A stretch of DNA of 46,738 nt from Candidatus Polarisedimenticolia bacterium (GTDB lineage Bacteria > Acidobacteriota > Polarisedimenticolia > Gp22-AA2), in contig DASYUH010000021.1 in assembly GCA_036001465.1 (NCBI GenBank), positions 1 to 46,738 of the forward strand. The letters are read 5' to 3'. Below are positions 42,531 through 46,738 of the stretch, in pieces. The translations under genes and the position numbers were made by a program. Positions within the stretch are counted from its first letter, which is position 1; every line of letters begins with the position of its first letter. The notes beneath the pieces were generated by a model. It was not told the origin of the DNA, searched no databases, and saw only the letters and a program-made list of their open reading frames with translations.

Positions 42531-43498
42531 GGCGGGCGTCGGACCGCGCGCGCCCCGGCCGGATGCCCGGAACGGCTCCCAGGCTCGTCGCGGCGGTCGT
42601 CCTCCTTGGGGCAATGTGCGCGGGCGATTCCCCGGTGTGGGCGGGCGCCTTTCCGGCGCGGGCCGAGGACCCCGGGGAGCCATCGCCGGCCCGGCCGGCC
42701 GACGCCCCCCTGGAGTGGCGGCAGATCGCCCGGGACGCGCGCTACGTCTGCGGCAGGCCGGCGCAACTGGACGGTGCCGGCTGGGCGAAGCTCCTGTCCG
42801 TCCTCGGGGCCGGCGCCGCGCTCTATCTCGTCCGCGATGAGGTCCGAGACGCGGTGCAGCGCAACCGGACCGAGTCACGCGACCGCTTCCTGGACGACGC
42901 GCGCACCATGGGGAAGCTGGGAACGCCGTTCACGGCGGCGCTCGGCTTCTATCTGGCCGGGCTGGCGCGCCGGTCGCGCTACGACTCCGAGACCGGCGTC
43001 ATGATCCTGGAGACCCTGGCCTTCGCGGGGGTGATCACGGGAGCGTCGCAACGGGTGATCGCGAGCGACCGTCCGGAGGAGGGCGATCGCGTCCGCTTCC
43101 TGAAGCCGAACGGCCACAGCATCTCGGGGGACGTCACCATCGCCTCGTCGATGCTCGCGCCCATCATCGACCGCCACCTCCGCGTCGACCGGGACGACAC
43201 GCGGGGGACGCGCTTCTGGAAGCGTTTCGGGGCGTGGGGACTGTACGGCGTCGCGGGCCTGACGGCGCTGCAGCGGATGGACCGGGACCGCCACTGGGCG
43301 CCGGACGTGTTCCTGGGCTACGCCAACGGGCTCGGCATCGGGAGGATGGTGGTCGACTCGCACCGGGGCGGGCGCACATGGCGGGACGCGCCGGATCCCG
43401 GGGACGCGCACGAGCGCCCTGCCGCCGAAGGCGGGCCGGGGCGGGGACGGGTTGCCCTCGGATTCACGCCCGGCGGCGTGCGCATCACCTGGAACTAG
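42527..43498 (+). CDS. PAP2-family membrane phosphatase
   Basis: The product has 323 residues from TTG at 42527, which overlaps the previous stop and follows AGAGG; ATG at 42563 is an alternative without a ribosome binding site. A signal or anchor helix comes first. The PAP2 motifs are recognisable: SDRPEEGD (motif 1, with Gln in place of the usual Lys seven residues before Arg-Pro), NGHSISGD (motif 2, where PSGH is standard) and [12 protein letters not shown] (motif 3 with catalytic His). The family removes phosphate from undecaprenyl diphosphate, phosphatidyl lipids or lipid A (LpxE). Its place among glycosyltransferases and an MsbA-like flippase favours one of these lipids. The altered motif 1 makes activity slightly uncertain. 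Confidence 0.85.
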   Translation: MRRASDRARPGRMPGTAPRLVAAVVLLGAMCAGDSPVWAGAFPARAEDPGEPSPARPADAPLEWRQIARDARYVCGRPAQLDGAGWAKLLSVLGAGAALYLVRDEVRDAVQRNRTESRDRFLDDARTMGKLGTPFTAALGFYLAGLARRSRYDSETGVMILETLAFAGVITGASQRVIASDRPEEGDRVRFLKPNGHSISGDVTIASSMLAPIIDRHLRVDRDDTRGTRFWKRFGAWGLYGVAGLTALQRMDRDRHWAPDVFLGYANGLGIGRMVVDSHRGGRTWRDAPDPGDAHERPAAEGGPGRGRVALGFTPGGVRITWN

Positions 43499-43502
43499 AA
43501 GG

Positions 43503-44579
43503 ATGCGCCTCCTGTGCGTCCTCAATGGCGGAGCGGATCACCCGAGCAGCCGCCTGCGCGTCCTGCAGCACATCGAACTTCTAAGAGGGCGCGGCGTCGA
43601 GCCCGACGTCTTCGTGGCGAAGGGGACGAGGGCGGTCGACCTCGTCGACCTGGCGGGGCGCGCCCGGCGCGCCGACCTCGTCCTGGTGCAGAAAAAGCTG
43701 TTCGCCCGCTGGAAGCTGCCGCTCCTCCTCGGTCCGGCGCCGGTGCTGTTCGACCTGGACGACGCCGTGTTCGCCGTCAGCCCCGACGAGCGCGAGCGCT
43801 TCGGCGAGGAGCGCGCGACCCGGCGCGCCGAATCGCGCCGCCTTCGCCTGGCCTCGGTCCTGAGACGCAGCCGGGGAGTCCTGGCCGGCAACCGCTTCCT
43901 GGCCGAATACGCGCAGCGCTTTGCCGCCGACGTCACCGTCCTGCCGACGGGCGTCGATCTCGCCCCGTTCCCAGACGATGCGATCCGCCGCGCGCGACGG
44001 ACGCGGCGCGAGCGCGCCGCCGGGATGCGGATCGTCTGGATCGGAAGCCGTCCCAGCCTCAGGTATCTCGGGGAGCTGGCGGAGCCGCTCCGCTTGGTCT
44101 CGCGGAGCCATCCGGCGATGCGCTTCGTCCAGGTGTGCAACGCCTTCGCCGACCTCCCGGGCGTGCCGACCGAGACGATCGCCTGGAGCCGGGAGGGGGA
44201 GGCGGGGGCGCTCCTCGACTGCGACATCGGCGTCATGCCGCTCGACGAGAGCCCGTTCTCGCAGGGGAAGTGCGGGTTCAAGATCCTGATGTACTACGCC
44301 GCCGGGTTGCCGGTCGTCTGCTCCCCGGTCGGCGCCAACCGCGATCTGGTCGTGCACGGGGAGACCGGCCTGTTCGCCCGGACGGAGGAGGAGTGGGCGT
44401 CGGCGCTCGGCCGCCTCCTGGCCGATCCCGATCTCTGCACCGCGATGGGGGATCGGGGCCGGACGCTTCTGCGGGAGCGCTACGAGGCGACGGTCATCGG
44501 CGGGCGGCTCGCGGATCGAGTCGCGGCGCTGGCTGGGGCGCGGAGCAGCGCGCCTGGGGGCGGCGCGGCGTCCCGATGA
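43503..44579 (+). CDS. GT-B fold glycosyltransferase (group 1/GT4-like)
   Basis: The product has 358 residues from ATG at 43503, 4 bases after the PAP2 stop. The N-terminal half has a Rossmann-like acceptor domain (RLRVLQHIELLRGRGVEPDV), with FDLDDAVF in the middle. The C-terminal half carries the nucleotide-sugar-binding pattern PFSQGKCGFKILMYYAAGLP and VVCSPVGANRDLV, ending in a region like GT4 enzymes. It transfers a sugar in the cytoplasm, probably to a lipid-linked glycan processed by the neighbours. The donor is not known. Confidence 0.9.
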   Translation: MRLLCVLNGGADHPSSRLRVLQHIELLRGRGVEPDVFVAKGTRAVDLVDLAGRARRADLVLVQKKLFARWKLPLLLGPAPVLFDLDDAVFAVSPDERERFGEERATRRAESRRLRLASVLRRSRGVLAGNRFLAEYAQRFAADVTVLPTGVDLAPFPDDAIRRARRTRRERAAGMRIVWIGSRPSLRYLGELAEPLRLVSRSHPAMRFVQVCNAFADLPGVPTETIAWSREGEAGALLDCDIGVMPLDESPFSQGKCGFKILMYYAAGLPVVCSPVGANRDLVVHGETGLFARTEEEWASALGRLLADPDLCTAMGDRGRTLLRERYEATVIGGRLADRVAALAGARSSAPGGGAASR

Positions 44580-44583
44580 GGCC

Positions 44584-44604
44584 GGCCCCGTGGCGCGGGC
44601 CTTT
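44584..44604. terminator. Weak candidate terminator between convergent genes
   Basis: GGCCC (44584-44588) and GGGCC (44597-44601) can form a 5-bp stem with an 8-base loop, followed by TTT on the plus strand. It lies in the 24-base gap between the GT1 gene and the ICMT-like gene. The short T-run makes it doubtful. Confidence 0.3.
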
Positions 44605-45197
44605 CAGGGATGGCCGCTCTTCCAGATCAGGATGCCGAGCACCAGGAGGATGCCCGTGAGGACCAGAGGCTCCTGGTTGCGCACCATGAGGCGGAACGAC
44701 CAGGACTCGTTGCCGCCGGGATAGCGCTCGAGGGCGGGGAGGAGGATCGGCACGCTCCTGCGATACTCTTCGAAGGCGGCGCCGTGCAGCCGCGCGAGGC
44801 GGCCCCCCTCGACCCGGAGCTTGCGCGGAATGTAATAGAAGAAGAAGACGGCATAGCCGGCGACGAGCAGCACGAGGTTGAGGTAGCCGTCGATCCGCGC
44901 AGCGATCCCGAGCCCCGTGAGGATCAGGAGCCGGCCGAGGTAGAGCGGGTTCTGCGTGTAGGCGTAGGGGCCGGACGTGATCAGCCGGACCGATTTCGTC
45001 AGGTGTCCCGCCGCCCAGAGGCGCAGGGTCTCTCCCAGGAGGGCGAACGCGGCCCCGGCGGCGACCAGGGCGGGCGTCGGGCGCGAGATCCAGATGAGGA
45101 CGCCGATGAACGCATACACGGCCACGAGCCGGATCCGGCCGAGCGCCTTGCTCCTTTCCGGCGCGCGCGTGTCTGCGGGGGACGTGTCGTCGGTCAT
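44604..45197 (-). CDS. ICMT-like membrane methyltransferase
   Basis: The product has 197 residues from ATG at 45197; a start at 45263 would overlap the divergent gene. Hydrophobic helices alternate with the family motif SGPYAYTQNPLYLGRLL, where the isoprenylcysteine carboxyl methyltransferase/phospholipid methyltransferase group binds S-adenosylmethionine, and a later helix ends EEYRRSVP. Bacterial members methylate lipids or unknown small hydrophobic substrates. A further C-terminal helix (EPLVLTGILLVLGILIW) is present. The gene is on the opposite strand to its neighbours and is a single-gene unit. Confidence 0.85.
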   Translation of the reverse strand: MTDDTSPADTRAPERSKALGRIRLVAVYAFIGVLIWISRPTPALVAAGAAFALLGETLRLWAAGHLTKSVRLITSGPYAYTQNPLYLGRLLILTGLGIAARIDGYLNLVLLVAGYAVFFFYYIPRKLRVEGGRLARLHGAAFEEYRRSVPILLPALERYPGGNESWSFRLMVRNQEPLVLTGILLVLGILIWKSGHP

Positions 45198-45216
45198 CCA
45201 GGAGCGGGCATCGTAG

Positions 45217-46738
45217 ATGGACGAACGGGTGGCTGTCAACGAGGAGGCGCGCGGGCCGGACACGACCGGCCGGGCAGGGCTCCTGATCCTCGTGGCCGTG
45301 GGGCTCGTCCTGTTCTTCTGGCGCCTGGGCTCCCACGATCTCTGGCCTCCCGACGAGCCGCGCTTCGCGCTCGTGGCGCAGGAGATGCGGGAACGCGGCG
45401 ACTACGTCGTCCTGTCGCTCAACAATCACCTCTACACCGACAAGCCGCCCCTCTTCTTCTGGGCGATCAACGGCTTCGGGCGGCTCCTGGGCGGCATCGA
45501 CGAATGGGCGGCGCGGCTGCCGTCGGCGGTCGCGACGCTCGCCGCGATGCTCCTCATCGCCCGGCTCGGGGCCTGGCTCTACGACCGGCGGACCGGGATC
45601 ATCGCGGCCCTGGTGTTCGCGACGTCGCTCCAGATCGTGGCGCGCGGCCGCTGGGCCTCGATCGACATGACCCTCAACCTGTTCGTGCTCGCGGCGATCC
45701 TGCTTCTCTGGCGGGGACGCGTCAGGCCCCAGGGAGGCGCGGCCTCGATCCGGGTCGCCTGGGTCATGATGGGGCTCGCCACCCTGGCGAAGGGGCCGGT
45801 CGGCCTGATCCTGCCGCTCCTCGCGGTCGTTCCTTCCTGCTTGATCGAGCGCGACTTCAGGGCCGCCCGGAGAATCTTCCTCCCGTCCGGGCTGATCCTC
45901 TTCGTCCTGGTCACCCTGTCGTGGTTCGGTCCGTTCGCGATGCGGCTGGGCCCGCGCGAGGCGATCGAGGTCTTGATGCACCAGAACGTCGAGCGCTACG
46001 TCAGCGCCTGGAACGCCACCCACCCGGTCTGGTTCTACCTGTGGCGCTTCCCTTCGGGGTTCTTCCCGTGGATCGTCTTCCTGCCCTGGGGGGTCGCGCA
46101 GGCGTTCGCCGCGGACGAGAAGGATCGGCGGGGCGCCGCCCTCTTCCTGGTCACCTGGATTGCGGCCATCCTCCTGTTCTTTTCGTTCTCGACGGGGAAG
46201 CGCGGCGTCTACATCATCCCGCTCTACCCGGCGGCGGCGATCCTGGTCGCCCGGCTCCTGGCGCGGGGATCCGAGCATGCCGGCCCGGCCGCAGCTCCCG
46301 AGGCGGCGAGCCGACGCCTGCGGACGCCGCTCCTGATCTGGGCCTCGATCGCGGCCGTCCTGGCCGTGGCGATCCCGATCGCGACGCGCCGGCACCACGC
46401 CGAGATGGTCCCGCTGGCGGCAGGCATCGGGATTCTACTGGCCGCGGGGGGGATCGCGGCCGCCGTCCTGCACTCACGATCGCGCGGCGTGCTGGCGGTG
46501 GCCACGCTCATCGGATCTCTCGTCCTGGTCGTCCTGATCTCGACGGAGCGGGCGCTGCCTTTCGTGAACCGGCACGAGAACATCCGGGGCTTCGCGCAGC
46601 AGGTCCGGGCCAGCCTCCTGCCCGGCGCGCCGTTCGCGACCACCGAGGAGAAGCGCGACGCCTGGGTCTTCTACACCGGACGGTTCGCCGAGGAGACCGA
46701 CACGCCCGAGGCGATCGCCGACTACCTGGCGCGCGACG
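45217..46738 (+). CDS. GT39-family (ArnT-like) membrane glycosyltransferase, truncated at window end
   Basis: An open frame of 507 codons runs from ATG at 45217 to the right edge without a stop. After a short cytoplasmic end comes a hydrophobic helix and the acidic motif SHDLWPPDEPRFALVAQEM, then DKPPLFFWAINGFGRLLGG. This is the same plan as the GT39 gene at 40884 ([18 protein letters not shown]), so they are paralogues. About 10 or more membrane helices follow, with FSFSTGKRGVYIIPLYPAAA near residue 330, matching the [11 protein letters not shown] stretch of the paralogue, and the start of a soluble C-terminal domain. It should use an undecaprenyl-phosphate sugar. It starts only 19 bases from the divergent ICMT-like gene. 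Confidence 0.92.
   Translation, partial: MDERVAVNEEARGPDTTGRAGLLILVAVGLVLFFWRLGSHDLWPPDEPRFALVAQEMRERGDYVVLSLNNHLYTDKPPLFFWAINGFGRLLGGIDEWAARLPSAVATLAAMLLIARLGAWLYDRRTGIIAALVFATSLQIVARGRWASIDMTLNLFVLAAILLLWRGRVRPQGGAASIRVAWVMMGLATLAKGPVGLILPLLAVVPSCLIERDFRAARRIFLPSGLILFVLVTLSWFGPFAMRLGPREAIEVLMHQNVERYVSAWNATHPVWFYLWRFPSGFFPWIVFLPWGVAQAFAADEKDRRGAALFLVTWIAAILLFFSFSTGKRGVYIIPLYPAAAILVARLLARGSEHAGPAAAPEAASRRLRTPLLIWASIAAVLAVAIPIATRRHHAEMVPLAAGIGILLAAGGIAAAVLHSRSRGVLAVATLIGSLVLVVLISTERALPFVNRHENIRGFAQQVRASLLPGAPFATTEEKRDAWVFYTGRFAEETDTPEAIADYLARD

Overview
The window reads as a GC-rich chromosomal segment of a Gram-negative bacterium. It encodes two TolQ/TolR-type complexes' worth of ExbB/ExbD subunits, OmpA-like and lipobox proteins, an MsbA-like flippase, ArnT-like glycosyltransferases and a UB2H-containing PBP1B. 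The secreted kelch protein with a MopE-type motif and C-terminal Fn3 domain, the TPR/FG-GAP/ASPIC protein and the Asp-box protein with thrombospondin type 3 repeats are of a style common in Acidobacteriota (Polarisedimenticolia or Thermoanaerobaculia-like genomes). In contrast, the left 15 kb is a gene set I associate mainly with Gammaproteobacteria and myxobacteria. The taxonomic call is an inference and only moderately sure. No rRNA, tRNA, CRISPR array, insertion sequence or integrase was seen.

Region 1 (1-14948, all on the minus strand) is one long, tightly packed operon. In transcription order it encodes a small periplasmic coiled-coil/beta protein, three TPR proteins (two of them lipoproteins), a small charged exported protein, ExbB, ExbD, ExbD, an AgmX/PglI (TonB-like) protein, a 1709-residue DUF11/SdrB surface protein ending in an OmpA-like domain, and the start of another OmpA-like protein that runs off the left edge. 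The parts list matches the Agl-Glt/Nfs type of proton-driven envelope machine. A c-di-GMP-I (GEMM-I) riboswitch lies inside the operon, at 5525-5619, directly before the giant surface protein, so c-di-GMP should control that subunit separately from the motor.

Region 2 (14949-23443, minus strand) holds a palindrome-rich intergenic stretch, PBP1B (mrcB), a REC-GGDEF diguanylate cyclase with an intact inhibitory site and a hairpin over its ribosome binding site, an orphan iron/solute-binding lipoprotein, and a 14-repeat kelch protein. The cyclase is a possible source of ligand for the riboswitch.

Region 3 (23525-30806, plus strand) is a coupled operon: a small cysteine-rich protein of unknown function, a D-aminoacylase-like amidohydrolase that seems to start at CTG, a large TPR/FG-GAP/ASPIC protein with an unassigned C-terminal half, and a two-gene ABC-2 exporter. 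This is the most likely place for an undescribed pathway.

Region 4 (30803-38981) is core metabolism: icd and mdh, then, after two minus-strand genes (a secreted Asp-box propeller and the S13 carboxypeptidase dacB), sucC-sucD-ndk. dacB and sucC diverge from back-to-back sigma70-type promoters whose -35 boxes form an inverted repeat, and the sucC transcript appears leaderless.

Region 5 (39016-46738) is envelope lipid and glycan biology: an MsbA-like flippase, a GT39 glycosyltransferase, a PAP2 phosphatase, a GT1 glycosyltransferase, an ICMT-like membrane methyltransferase on the minus strand, and a second GT39 enzyme cut by the right edge.
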